A DNA stretch of 64,000 nt, from contig NZ_JACHJB010000002.1 in assembly GCF_014207745.1 (NCBI RefSeq), forward strand, positions 682,001 to 746,000. Direction: 5' to 3'. This stretch comes from Nonomuraea muscovyensis. GTDB lineage: Bacteria > Actinomycetota > Actinomycetes > Streptosporangiales > Streptosporangiaceae. The notes under the pieces are model-generated. The model was given only the letters and a program-made list of their open reading frames with translations, was not told the origin of the DNA and did no database searches. A program made the translations under genes and the position numbers. Below, piece by piece: positions 7,562 to 15,985 of the stretch. Numbering within the stretch: position 1 is the stretch's first letter; each line of letters begins with the position of its first letter.

Positions 7562-7993
7562 ATGACACTTCACGAGCAGCAGGTACAACCAGGCACCGGC
7601 GATCGCATCGAGGTTCGGCACGCCGGAGGGGACGCCTACACCGTGGAGGTGCGCGGGCACGCCCTCCTCACCGACCAGCCCAGTGGCAGCGGCGGCACCG
7701 ACCGGGGAGCCACCCCGACGGAACTGTTCGTCGCCTCGCTGGCCTCCTGCGTCGCGTTCTACGCCGGGCGGTTCCTGGAGCGGCACGCCGTGCCGCGCCG
7801 AGAGCTGCGCGTCACCGCAGAGTTCGACATGGCGACCGACCGGCCCGCCAGGGTCGCCGCCGTACGCCTGCGCGTGGCTGTGCCCGAAGCGCTGCCGGAG
7901 GCACGCCGGGCCGCGCTGCGGGCAGTCGTCGAGCACTGCACCGTGCACAACTCCCTGCGCCGGCCGCCGGCGGTCGAGGTCGAGATCGCCTGA
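7562..7993 (+). CDS. OsmC/Ohr-family protein
   Basis: OsmC-family proteins are Cys-based peroxidases for organic hydroperoxides, and some members act on persulfides. The 143-residue product has both family Cys, in LASLASCVAFYAGRFLE and VVEHCTVHNSL. ATG 7562 is preferred because AGGAGG (7551-7556) is five bases ahead; the GTG at 7559 is too close. Stand-alone OsmC proteins often accompany rhodanese and TauE genes in actinobacterial and proteobacterial sulfide clusters. It is followed by 95 bases containing operator 4. Confidence 0.88.
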   Translation: MTLHEQQVQPGTGDRIEVRHAGGDAYTVEVRGHALLTDQPSGSGGTDRGATPTELFVASLASCVAFYAGRFLERHAVPRRELRVTAEFDMATDRPARVAAVRLRVAVPEALPEARRAALRAVVEHCTVHNSLRRPPAVEVEIA

Positions 7994-8053
7994 TCCCGGT
8001 CGCTACTCCACCCGGAGTGCCGCCGCCCTACGAGCCCAACCACGCCCTCTACA

Positions 8054-8067
8054 TACCCCGTGGGGTA
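8054..8067 (+). promoter_or_regulatory. CsoR-family operator 4, in front of cstB
   Basis: TACCCCGTGGGGTA with flanking ATA/TAT. The right arm overlaps a possible -10 box TATACC (8066-8071); no clear -35 is seen. It implies a second CstR-controlled promoter for cstB, the peroxiredoxin gene and sqr. Confidence 0.75.
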
Positions 8068-8088
8068 TACCGAATGGGAAGGAAGCAC

Positions 8089-9471
8089 ATGTTCTTCGCG
8101 CAGTACTACCTGGACTGCCTCTCGCAGGCGTCATACATGATCGGAGATCGGTCGACAGGCCGGGCGGTGGTGGTGGACCCCCGACGCGACGTGACCGAAT
8201 ACCTCGCCGACGCCGAAGCACACGGGCTGCGGATCGACGGGGTGATCAACACCCACTTCCACGCCGATTTCCTCGCCGGTCACCTGGAGCTGGCCGCGCG
8301 CACCGGCGCGTGGATCGGCTACGGCCCCGTCGCCGAGGCCGAGTACCCCATCCGCAGGCTCGCCGACGGCGAACGGGTCGAACTTGGCGACGTCGTGCTG
8401 GAGATCATGGAGACACCCGGCCACACACCGGAGTCGATCAGCGTCCTGGTCTACGAACACGCCGGCGACGCGGTGCCCTACGGCGTGCTGACCGGCGACG
8501 CGCTGTTCATCGGCGACGTGGGCCGGCCCGACCTGCTCGCCTCACTCGGCATGACCTCCGAACAGCTCGGGCGGATGCTGTACGACAGCGTGCAGCACAA
8601 GCTCATGGGCCTGCCGGACGAGGTGCGGGTGTTCCCCGCCCACGGCGCCGGCTCCGCCTGCGGCAAGAACCTGTCCACCGAACGGGCCTCGACGATCGGC
8701 ATGCAGCGGCTGACCAACTATGCGTGCCGGCCGATGAGCGAGGAGGAGTTCCTGTCCATCGTGACCGAGGGACAGCCGGCCGCGCCCGGCTACTTCGCCT
8801 TCGACGCCGTGCTGAACCGCAAGAACCACGAGCTGCTGGATGTGGCCGCGCATGCCCGGCCGCTGACGGTCGAGGAGTTCCTCGCCCGGCGAGCCGCCGG
8901 CGCGGTGGTGCTCGATGCCCGCGACCCCCAGGAGTTCGCCCTGGCCCACCTGCGCGGCTCCATCAGCGTGCCCGCGGACGGTCGCTTCGCGGAACGGTCC
9001 GGAACGGTCGTCGAACCCGGCAGCGAGATCGTCGTCATCGCCCCGCAGGACCGTGAAATCGAGGTCGTCACCCGGCTTGCCCGGATCGGCTTCGACACGG
9101 TCACCGGCTACCTGCGCGAACCGGAGGTCGCCTTCCTCGCCACGCCCGACGAGATCGCCCACTCCACCCGCCTGACCACCGCCGAGTTGCACGAGGCGCT
9201 CCGATCCCAGCGGCCCCCGTTCCTGCTCGATGTCCGCAACGCGAGCGAGGTCGCGGACGGCGCCGTCGAGGGCGCGGTCAACATTCCCCTCGCCCAGCTC
9301 CCGGCGCGGCTGGCCGAGATCCCGGATGGCGGTCTCGTCGTCTACTGCGCCGGCGGCGCCCGTTCCGCCATCGCGGTCAGCCTGCTGGAGCACAAGGGAT
9401 GCGATCAGGTGAGCGACCTCATCGGTGGATACGCCGCCTGGCGGACCGCCTTCACCCCCGCACAGGCATGA
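8089..9471 (+). CDS. cstB: CstB-like persulfide dioxygenase: MBL domain plus two rhodanese domains
   Basis: This non-heme Fe(II) enzyme oxidises persulfide sulfur to sulfite. ATG 8089 has ribosome site GGAAGG at 8078-8083. In 460 residues, the metallo-beta-lactamase domain (1-~250) carries THFHADFLAGH, ETPGHTPES, GDVGRPD and FPAHGAGSACGKN. The first rhodanese-like domain (~265-350) has no active-site Cys, only IAPQDREIE. The second (~365-455) has an intact loop YCAGGARSA. Active dioxygenase, pseudo-rhodanese, active rhodanese is the layout of staphylococcal CstB. Operator 4 lies 22 bases upstream. The product sulfite would leave through TauE. Confidence 0.93.
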   Translation: MFFAQYYLDCLSQASYMIGDRSTGRAVVVDPRRDVTEYLADAEAHGLRIDGVINTHFHADFLAGHLELAARTGAWIGYGPVAEAEYPIRRLADGERVELGDVVLEIMETPGHTPESISVLVYEHAGDAVPYGVLTGDALFIGDVGRPDLLASLGMTSEQLGRMLYDSVQHKLMGLPDEVRVFPAHGAGSACGKNLSTERASTIGMQRLTNYACRPMSEEEFLSIVTEGQPAAPGYFAFDAVLNRKNHELLDVAAHARPLTVEEFLARRAAGAVVLDARDPQEFALAHLRGSISVPADGRFAERSGTVVEPGSEIVVIAPQDREIEVVTRLARIGFDTVTGYLREPEVAFLATPDEIAHSTRLTTAELHEALRSQRPPFLLDVRNASEVADGAVEGAVNIPLAQLPARLAEIPDGGLVVYCAGGARSAIAVSLLEHKGCDQVSDLIGGYAAWRTAFTPAQA

Positions 9472-9493
9472 GAGACAGGAAAGGAGGAGTCCG

Positions 9494-10150
9494 ATGACAT
9501 CGGAAGAGACGACCAGGCTGCCGCTGATCGGCGACCGGGCTCCGGAGTTCGTGGCCGACAGCACGCACGGGCCGGTCCGGCTCGCCGACTACGCCGGGCG
9601 GTGGCTGCTGCTGTTCAGCCATCCGGCCGATTTCACACCGGTCTGCACCACCGAGTTCGTCGCCTTCGCCGAGCTCGCCCACGAGTTCGCCGCCCGGGAC
9701 GTCGCCCTGCTCGGAAACTCGGTCGACTCCGTGCACAGCCACCTGGCCTGGACCCGGGCGATCGAGGACAAGCTCGGGGTGACGATCCCGTTTCCGATCA
9801 TCGCCGACCTCGATACGCGGGTGTCGCGCGCGTACGGCATGCTCCACCCCAACACCTCGGCGACGGCCGCCGTCCGCGCGGTCTTCGTCATCGACCCCGC
9901 GTCGATCGTCCGCGCGATCCTCTACTACCCGATGAACGCCGGCCGGATGATCCCCGAAATCCTCCGGCTCGTGGACGCGCTGCAGACCTCCGACCGCGAC
10001 GGCGTCTCCTGTCCCGCCAACTGGCGGCCCGGCGATGACGTGCTGCTGGGAGCGCCGCGCACCCAGGCCGAGTTGGAGAACAGACTGGCCGACGGCACGG
10101 TCAAACTGACCGACTGGTATCTCGCCAGCCTCCCCGGCCGCGCGGTGTGA
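9494..10150 (+). CDS. Peroxiredoxin, 1-Cys Prx6-like
   Basis: This 218-residue thiol peroxidase has the peroxidatic motif SHPADFTPVCTTE and a long C-terminal arm with YPMNAGRMIPEILR and SCPANW, typical of the Prx6/AhpC-like group. ATG 9494 follows the near-perfect site AAAGGAGGAG (9480-9488). It lies 22 bases after cstB and is surely in the same transcript. It probably removes peroxides formed when sulfide and persulfides react with oxygen, or reduces persulfides directly. The Cys in SCPANW might serve as a resolving Cys, but that is a guess. Confidence 0.9.
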   Translation: MTSEETTRLPLIGDRAPEFVADSTHGPVRLADYAGRWLLLFSHPADFTPVCTTEFVAFAELAHEFAARDVALLGNSVDSVHSHLAWTRAIEDKLGVTIPFPIIADLDTRVSRAYGMLHPNTSATAAVRAVFVIDPASIVRAILYYPMNAGRMIPEILRLVDALQTSDRDGVSCPANWRPGDDVLLGAPRTQAELENRLADGTVKLTDWYLASLPGRAV

Positions 10151-10183
10151 CGCACCGGGTGACGCACCGGGTGACGCAACGGG
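10148..10183 (+). repeat. Three 12-bp tandem repeats at the peroxiredoxin stop codon
   Basis: TGACGCACCGGG occurs twice, followed by TGACGCAACGGG. The first TGA is the stop codon of the peroxiredoxin gene. The repeats lie in the 135-base spacer before sqr and have no obvious function. Confidence 0.8.
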
Positions 10184-10285
10184 GCATCACGCTGCGGCCG
10201 CGGCGTGCCGTGGCGCGGTGCCCCGATCTCTCGCCCCTGACGGCGGCCGACCCTGAACCCTACCCACCGCAAGGAGACTCCCTCC

Positions 10286-11530
10286 ATGTCATCTCCGCTA
10301 CCCTTCTCCCACCCGCCCGGAAGCGCCGAACGGGGAAGCACCGGCAGGAGGGTGCTCATCGTCGGCGGCGGCACCGCCGGCATCACCGTAGCCGCTCGCC
10401 TGCGCCGTGCCGGCGTCACTCAGGTGACGGTGCTGGAGCCCTCCGCCACCCACTGGTACCAGCCTCTGTGGACCCTGGTCGGTGGTGGCCGGGCACGGCT
10501 CGAGAGCACCCGGCGGCCGGAGGCGCGTGTCATGCCGGAGGGAGTGAACTGGGTCCGCGACGCCGCCATCGGCGTCGATCCCGGCACGCGGACCGTCATC
10601 ACCGCCGCCGGGCGGGAGATCGGCTACGACTTTCTCGTGATGGCACCCGGGATCCAGCTGAACTGGCAGGGCGTACCCGGGATGGCCGAGACGGTCGGCC
10701 GTGACGGGGTGTCCAGCAACTACGCCCCGGAGCACGCCCCCCATACCTGGGACCTCATCCGGGAGCTGCGGTCGGGCACTGCGGTCTTCACCCAGCCGAC
10801 CGGGCCGTTCAAGTGTGGTGGAGCACCTCAGAAGATCGCCTACCTGGCCGCCGACCACTGGCGGAGGCAGGGCCGGCTCAGCGACATCCGCATCGTCCTC
10901 GTGATCCCCGACCCGGCGATCTTCAAGGCGCCGACCTGGGTGCCCCTGCTGGAACGCGTGGCCGGCCGGTACGGCATCGAGGTGCTCCTGCAGTCGGAGA
11001 TGACCGCGATCGACGGCGCGCGGCGGCAGCTGACCATCCAGGACAACGCGGCTGGTGAGAAGCAGGTCCTCTCGTACGACCTGCTGCACACCGTGCCTCC
11101 CCAGAGCGCCCCTGACTGGGTCAAGGCCTCCCCGCTCGCCGATCCCGCCAGCCCGTTCGGATATGTGGAGGCCGACAGGCGCACCCTCATCCACCCGCGT
11201 CATCCCAACGTCTTCGCTCTCGGGGACGCGGCCAACCTGCCGACGTCCAAGACCGGCGCCGCGATCCGCAAACAGGCGGCCGTTCTCGTGGCGAACCTCC
11301 TGGCCGCGATGGACGGACGGCCTCCCGTGAGCGCCTACGACGGGTACACCTCCTGTCCGCTCGTCACCGCCCGGGATCGGATGCTGCTCGCCGAATTCGA
11401 CTACGACCTGCGGCCCACTCCCACCGTCCCTGTGATCGACACGCTCAAGGAGCGGTGGGACATGTGGCTGCTCAAACGCTATGGTCTGCCTGCGCTCTAC
11501 TGGCACGGCATGCTCAAGGGCCGGATGTGA
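10286..11530 (+). CDS. sqr: Sulfide:quinone oxidoreductase, eukaryote-like type
   Basis: This FAD enzyme oxidises sulfide and passes electrons to the quinone pool at the membrane, placing the sulfur on a thiol acceptor. In 414 residues, the FAD motif VLIVGGGTAGITVAARL is near the N terminus. The redox Cys pair is seen in GPFKCGGAPQKIAY (about residue 176) and GYTSCPLVT (about 355); their ~179-residue spacing matches the pair in mitochondrial SQR. The C terminus ends LPALYWHGMLKGRM, the family's membrane-contacting end. AAGGAG precedes the ATG. Downstream of cstB, it supplies the persulfide that CstB burns. Confidence 0.92.
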   Translation: MSSPLPFSHPPGSAERGSTGRRVLIVGGGTAGITVAARLRRAGVTQVTVLEPSATHWYQPLWTLVGGGRARLESTRRPEARVMPEGVNWVRDAAIGVDPGTRTVITAAGREIGYDFLVMAPGIQLNWQGVPGMAETVGRDGVSSNYAPEHAPHTWDLIRELRSGTAVFTQPTGPFKCGGAPQKIAYLAADHWRRQGRLSDIRIVLVIPDPAIFKAPTWVPLLERVAGRYGIEVLLQSEMTAIDGARRQLTIQDNAAGEKQVLSYDLLHTVPPQSAPDWVKASPLADPASPFGYVEADRRTLIHPRHPNVFALGDAANLPTSKTGAAIRKQAAVLVANLLAAMDGRPPVSAYDGYTSCPLVTARDRMLLAEFDYDLRPTPTVPVIDTLKERWDMWLLKRYGLPALYWHGMLKGRM

Positions 11531-12001
11531 CGCCGCAGGTGAGAAATCGTCTGCTTCAACGGGCTCTTGAACCCTTGGTTCGTTTACGCCGCAGATGAGG
11601 CGGACCGCGGCCCGCCTCACACCGAGTCGCCCTCGACCACCGAAGTGAGCAGCGGCCGCTTGGCGGTGCGGGCGTCGCCTGATGAGTGCCGTCCGGAAAT
11701 CCGGCCTGGGGGTTGGCTGGATGGGTGATGAGTCGACTGCCAATCTGAACGGAGCTGGCGCTGATGCCGGCTGTGCATCGTCACGGCAGCCGAACACGAG
11801 GCAAGCGCCTGGATAAGTCGGTCAACGTCATACTCGGATTCCTGGGCGGTCAGGGTTTCCACGTGGGTGGACTGGGAAAGTCCCGACACCCGATGCTGCG
11901 GTACTGGTCGCGAGCGGGGATATGGGCCATGTGTTGCAAGATGGCCCGTTGACGGCATTAGCGGTGACTTCGCGCCCTCAGCCAACCAGGCACCCTGGCC
12001 C
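11531..12001. other. Gap between sqr and the transposase remnant
   Basis: About 470 bases without a convincing gene. Frames on both strands are open but read as mixed-composition peptides that I cannot place. It is probably decayed mobile-element sequence leading into the tnpA remnant. Confidence 0.4.
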
Positions 12002-12569
12002 AAGCTGGAGAAGGTCCTGAAGAAACGCGCCATCGACTGGGACCTCATCGCCCGCAACTACGATCAAATGATCAAATACGCGACCGCACTCCGGCTACGC
12101 ACCAACGAAACCGAACAGTTGCTGCGCCGATTTATTGAAGGGCAGCGGCGGCCCCAAGCAGCCCGTCTACCTCGCCCTGGAAGAACTCGGCCGCGTCGTG
12201 CGCACCATCTTCGCCTGCGACTACCTCGCCGACGAAAGCCTCCACCGAGAGATCAACAGCGACCTGCAGGTCGTCGAGAACTGGAACGGCGCCAATGACA
12301 AGATCTTCTGCGGGCGCGAAGGAGCCATCGCCGGAGCCGACCGCGAACACGCGGAAGTCACGATGCTCGCCCTCCACCTGCTCCAGTCCTCGCTGGTGTT
12401 CATCAACACCCAGCTCCTACAAGCCGTCCTACGAGATTCGGCCTGGGTGGCCAAGCTCACCGACGAAGACCGGCGCGCCCTATCGCCGCTGTTCTGGGCC
12501 CACGTCAACCCCTACGGCCGGTTCCGCCTCGACCTGGACAGCCGTCTCGACCTCGGGGTCAGCGCGTAA
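12002..12569 (+). pseudogene. C-terminal remnant of a Tn3-family transposase (tnpA), frameshifted
   Basis: The last ~190 residues of a Tn3-type transposase are recognisable. One frame holds KRAIDWDLIARNYDQMIKY and on to about 12135. A second frame continues with VYLALEELGRVVRTIF, FACDYLADESLHREI, ADREHAEVTMLALHLLQ and ends LSPLFWAHVNPYGRFRLDL. A frameshift lies near 12135, and the first ~800 residues are absent. It cannot be active. It supports Tn3-family origin of the surrounding element, though it could belong to a separate nested insertion. Confidence 0.85.
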
Positions 12570-12627
12570 CGATTGCCAGGGAGCTCGGAGCGGTCCTGCC
12601 AAGGCGCGTGGAAGGGTGGTGATGTTG

Positions 12628-12658
12628 TTGACCTTCCCCTTGGGTGAAGCCCCAGCAT
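12628..12658 (+). promoter_or_regulatory. MerR-type promoter with long spacer
   Basis: TTGACC (12628-12633) and CAGCAT (12653-12658) are separated by 19 bases, the over-long spacing typical of MerR-controlled promoters. The spacer holds an imperfect dyad, CTTCCCC against GGGTGAAG. The next gene encodes a MerR-headed protein, so self-regulation is likely. Confidence 0.6.
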
Positions 12659-12694
12659 CGTTGACACCGGTCGTCGTGGCCGGGACGAGGAGGA

Positions 12695-13810
12695 GTGGTG
12701 CGGGAGCTGCTGACGATCGGAGCGTTCGCTCGGGCAGCTCGGCTGTCGCCGAAGGCCCTTCGGCTCTACGACGAACTTGGGCTCCTGCTGCCGGCCGCCG
12801 TGGATGGCGATTCGGGATACCGGTTCTACGATCCGGAGCAGTTGGAGCGAGCCCGGTTGATCGCCTGGCTGCGTCGTTTAGGCATGCCCTTGACCCGTAT
12901 CCGGCATGTGTGTGATCTACCTGCGGAGACAGCGGCCGAGGAGATCGCCGGCTACTGGGAGCAGTGCCTGGCCGAGACCGCCGCTCGCGGCCGGTTGGCA
13001 ACCTTCCTCGTCGACTACCTGACGGGAAGAGGCAGCTCTGTGGACGATTCCGCGACCATGCTCGGGATCCGTTACGTCGCCCGCTCGGAGTCAGGACTGG
13101 TGCGGACGAGCAACGAGGACACCGCCTATGCGGGCCCCCGCTTGCTGGCGGTGGCCGACGGCATCCGTGGTGAAGCCGGAGACCTCGCGAGCGCGAGCGC
13201 CATCGAGGCGCTCAAACCGCTGCAGGCTCTCGCCATGCCCGCCGAAGATCTCCTCGGCGCGCTGGCTGACGCGGTCGACGATGCCGACGCGGAGATCGGG
13301 ACGATCGCCGCAGCATCATCGGATGGCGAGGCCGTCACCACCCTGACCGCTATGCTGTGGGCCGGCTCCCATCTGGCGCTAGTGCACATCGGCGACACCC
13401 GCGCCTACCGCCTGCGAGACGGTGAGCTCTCCCAGATCACCCTTGACCACACCTTCGTCCAGTCCCTGATCGACGAAGGACGACTGACCCCCGATGAAGC
13501 GGCCTCACACCCGCAGCGCTCACTGCTGGTGCGAGCACTGACCGGCACAGGCGGGACGCATCCGGACCTGTCACTTCACCAGGCCGCTGCCGGTGACCGC
13601 TACCTCTTGTGCTCCGACGGGTTGTCGGCCGTCGTCTCGGCCGCGTCCCTGCAGCAGGTGCTGACCGAGGAGGACGGCCCGCAGCAGGCACTCGACGAAT
13701 TGATCGCGCAAGCGTACGCCGCAGGTGCTCCCGACAACATCGCCTGTGTCGTCGCCGACGTCGTACCGCTGGACGCCGCGTATGCCGTCCGGAATGTTTC
13801 CAGCCGATGA
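12695..13810 (+). CDS. MerR DNA-binding domain fused to a PP2C-type phosphatase domain
   Basis: In 371 residues, positions 1-~115 are a MerR domain: LLTIGAFARAARLSPKALR, then GYRFYDPEQLERARLI. Residues ~125-365 are a PP2C-like Ser/Thr phosphatase, with RTSNEDTAYAG, VADGIRG, HIGDTRAYRL, YLLCSDGLS and GAPDNIACVVADV. The metal-binding Asp residues are kept, but the usual ADGMGG box reads ADGIRG. GAGGAGGA lies directly ahead of GTG 12695 (GTG 12698 is the alternative). It overlaps the following MFS gene by four bases. It probably controls that exporter, with the phosphatase as sensing or output part; the ligand is unknown. Confidence 0.9.
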   Translation: MVRELLTIGAFARAARLSPKALRLYDELGLLLPAAVDGDSGYRFYDPEQLERARLIAWLRRLGMPLTRIRHVCDLPAETAAEEIAGYWEQCLAETAARGRLATFLVDYLTGRGSSVDDSATMLGIRYVARSESGLVRTSNEDTAYAGPRLLAVADGIRGEAGDLASASAIEALKPLQALAMPAEDLLGALADAVDDADAEIGTIAAASSDGEAVTTLTAMLWAGSHLALVHIGDTRAYRLRDGELSQITLDHTFVQSLIDEGRLTPDEAASHPQRSLLVRALTGTGGTHPDLSLHQAAAGDRYLLCSDGLSAVVSAASLQQVLTEEDGPQQALDELIAQAYAAGAPDNIACVVADVVPLDAAYAVRNVSSR

Positions 13811-15123
13811 TGCGCACCTCTAGGCTCAAGGCAGGGCGCGGCTTCATCATCGATCGTCGGCCACTGGGGGTCGATGCATTCCGGCGGTTGTGGGTGGCGT
13901 CAGTGGTGTGCGCGGTGGGCGGGTCGTTCAGCCTGGCCGCGATCCCGACGCAGTTGTTCACCATGACCGGTTCATCGGCGGCCGTGGGTGCCTCGGCCGT
14001 CGTGTCGTTCGTCGCGCTGATGGTGTCGGCTCTGTGGGCAGGCGCTCTCGCTGACGTCAGAGACCGGCGAACGATACTCCTGGCCGCGCACTGCGGCCTA
14101 GCGTTGACCTACGCGGCCCTGTGGACTCAGTCTGTGCTGGACGCCCGATCCGTCCCGATCCTGATGATGCTGGTGGCTTGCCAGGGACTGACCTTCGGAT
14201 CGATCATGACGACGATGGGTGCCGTGGTGCCTCGCCTCGTCCCGGTCGAACTGCTCCCAGCGGCCAACAGCCTCAGCTCGCTGGTCCGCTACGCCGGGTC
14301 GATTGTGGGCCCCGTGCTCGCCGGCCTTCTGATCCCGCTCGTCGGGCTCGGCACCCTGTACCTGTTCGACGCGCTCGCGCTGCTGGCCGTCGTGTGGGCT
14401 GTCGCCGAGTTGCCCCGCTTGGAGTCGGCCCGAGCATCGAACGTTCCGGCCGAACCGCACCGCGGGGATCATCGGACGATCGCTCAGATCTTGGCTGGGT
14501 TCCGGTACCTGGCCGCCAGCCGACTGCTCGTGGCAGTGCTGGCGGTCGACCTCTCGGCGATGGTCTTCGGCATGCCGATCGCACTTTACCCCGAAGTGGC
14601 CCAGCGCACCTACGGTGGCCCGGCTGGCGGCGGTCCGGCACTGGGACTGCTCTACGCCGCCTACCCGGCCGGGGTGTTCGCGGTCGGTCTCCTATCGGGC
14701 ACCTTCACCCGCGCCCGCCGCCATGGCGCTCTCATGGCGGCAGCCGCTGCCGCATGGGGCATCACTGTGGTCGTACTCGGCTTGGCGGCACAGTTGTGGA
14801 TCGCGCTGATCGCACTCGTCCTCGGCGGAGCCGCGAACTTCGTGCTCAGCACCTTCCGCAACGCCATCTCCCAAGCTCTTACCGACGACGCCATGCGCGG
14901 CCGGATCCAAGGATCGCTCACCGTTGTCCTCATCGGTGGACCGCAGCTCGCGAACTTGCTGCACGGGACCACTGCGTCGCTCCTCGGGCCCCGAACAGTG
15001 ATTTGCATCGGAGGTCTACTGACTACCATGGCCGTCGCCGCGATCGCATGGCGAGTTCCCGAGCTGTGTTCCTACACGATGTCCAGCCCCGAACCACGTC
15101 GTGAACCAGACCGCTCAGCGTGA
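13807..15123 (+). CDS. MFS exporter, MFS_3/EntS-like
   Basis: This 438-residue major-facilitator transporter has about 12 hydrophobic segments, for example VAGLLIPLVGLGTLYLFDAL-like stretches, and a short loop motif ALADVRDRRTILL between helices 2 and 3. ATG 13807 overlaps the TGA of the MerR-PP2C gene (ATGA), which implies translational coupling; the open frame extends further upstream but only as a shadow. The family exports drugs and siderophores. Its substrate is unknown, and the linked regulator suggests inducible efflux. Base composition is slightly less G/C-extreme than the flanking chromosome, consistent with transposon cargo. Confidence 0.87.
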   Translation: MMRTSRLKAGRGFIIDRRPLGVDAFRRLWVASVVCAVGGSFSLAAIPTQLFTMTGSSAAVGASAVVSFVALMVSALWAGALADVRDRRTILLAAHCGLALTYAALWTQSVLDARSVPILMMLVACQGLTFGSIMTTMGAVVPRLVPVELLPAANSLSSLVRYAGSIVGPVLAGLLIPLVGLGTLYLFDALALLAVVWAVAELPRLESARASNVPAEPHRGDHRTIAQILAGFRYLAASRLLVAVLAVDLSAMVFGMPIALYPEVAQRTYGGPAGGGPALGLLYAAYPAGVFAVGLLSGTFTRARRHGALMAAAAAAWGITVVVLGLAAQLWIALIALVLGGAANFVLSTFRNAISQALTDDAMRGRIQGSLTVVLIGGPQLANLLHGTTASLLGPRTVICIGGLLTTMAVAAIAWRVPELCSYTMSSPEPRREPDRSA

Positions 15124-15220
15124 TCCGCGTTGACCTCGCTCCAGCTTGGAACGCCATCGGTGTTCTTATGGGACCCCCTAACGAAACACCATCCAGCCGA
15201 CACGGACCTGCAGATCAGGG

Positions 15221-15276
15221 TGTTCCGTATAGATGTTCCGCGAACCGTTCCGGCGAAGCCCCCTCTCCGGAACACT
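15221..15276. repeat. Cluster of GTTCCG repeats, possible res site remnant
   Basis: TGTTCCG occurs at 15221 and 15234, CGTTCC near 15246, and the inverted CCGGAACA at 15267-15274, directly in front of the recombinase remnant. Serine resolvases of Tn3 elements bind clustered short repeats beside their gene. The match is only suggestive. Confidence 0.3.
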
Positions 15277-15283
15277 TGAGCGC

Positions 15284-15619
15284 GTGAATGGGGCCCGGGT
15301 CGGCTACGCGCGCTGCTCCACCGACGAACAAGACGTCTGGAACGACCCGTTCGGCCGTCTGTTCCTCCAGAGCCTCGCGATGGTCGCCGAGTTCGAAGCG
15401 AACATCGGGCACCAGCGCACCCGCGAAGGGATGGCCCTCGCGAAGAAGAACGGCAAGCTCAAGGGCAAGCAGTCCAAACTGCCCGAACCCGCCCGCCGTT
15501 CTATCCGCCGCCGCTACGCCGAAGGCGAGGTCTCCCTCGCCGACCTGGCCACTGAGTACAGCGTCGGACGCTCCACCATCCACCACATCATCCATGGAGC
15601 CTCAGAAAACCCCGGGTAG
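15284..15619 (+). pseudogene. Serine recombinase (resolvase) with internal deletion
   Basis: GTG 15284 starts with ARVGYARCSTDEQDV, the normal N-terminal strand with the catalytic Ser. It then jumps directly to WNDPFGRLFLQSLAMVAEFE, the long E-helix region. The ~65 residues between, including the DRLxRS-type catalytic Arg segment, are missing. The rest is intact: REGMALAKKNGKLKGKQ and a Hin-type helix-turn-helix, VSLADLATEYSVGRSTIHH. At 111 residues it should be catalytically dead but could still bind DNA. Confidence 0.85.
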
Positions 15620-15814
15620 AAGCGGGATCACTGCCTACTCTGCCCCTCGCCGTAGCTATAGGAGTTCCGGGCCGTCTTCGCGGACGAGGGGCAGGACCCA
15701 TGGAAGCACGCGTGATGCAGCAGCACGGCGCCCTCCGGGTGCCGGGCGACGGACTCGATGCCGGCGTTCGGTAGCATCACGCCGCGCACCCGCTGTTCGG
15801 GGTCCCGGCGCTGC

Positions 15815-15964
15815 ATGTGGGGCAACAACTTCCCGATCGAGAAGCTCTGGACCGACCTGCGTACGCTGCTCTCCACTTGGCAGAACGTGCCCGCCGGCCG
15901 ATCGGCCGAGGAGATCGCGGACGTCTTCGGCGCGACGGCCAACCGGGTCTACCGACTCTGTTGA
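15815..15964 (+). pseudogene. C-terminal fragment of an amidohydrolase-like (Amidohydro_2) protein
   Basis: The frame MWGNNFPIEKLWTDLRTLL through EEIADVFGATANRVYRL matches the end of metal-dependent amidohydrolases (RxMWGSNFP...ARxYRL). Nothing upstream in frame continues it. It lies in debris between the recombinase remnant and the NACHT gene, 22 bases before the latter. Confidence 0.5.
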
Positions 15965-15985
15965 TCCAGAGGGGCTCCTGCCCCG

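Noticed and set aside
7312..8088. Long N-terminal extension of the persulfide dioxygenase
   Set aside because: The extension runs antisense-like through thioredoxin and OsmC genes in the wrong frame; ATG 8089 has a ribosome site and matches the family start.
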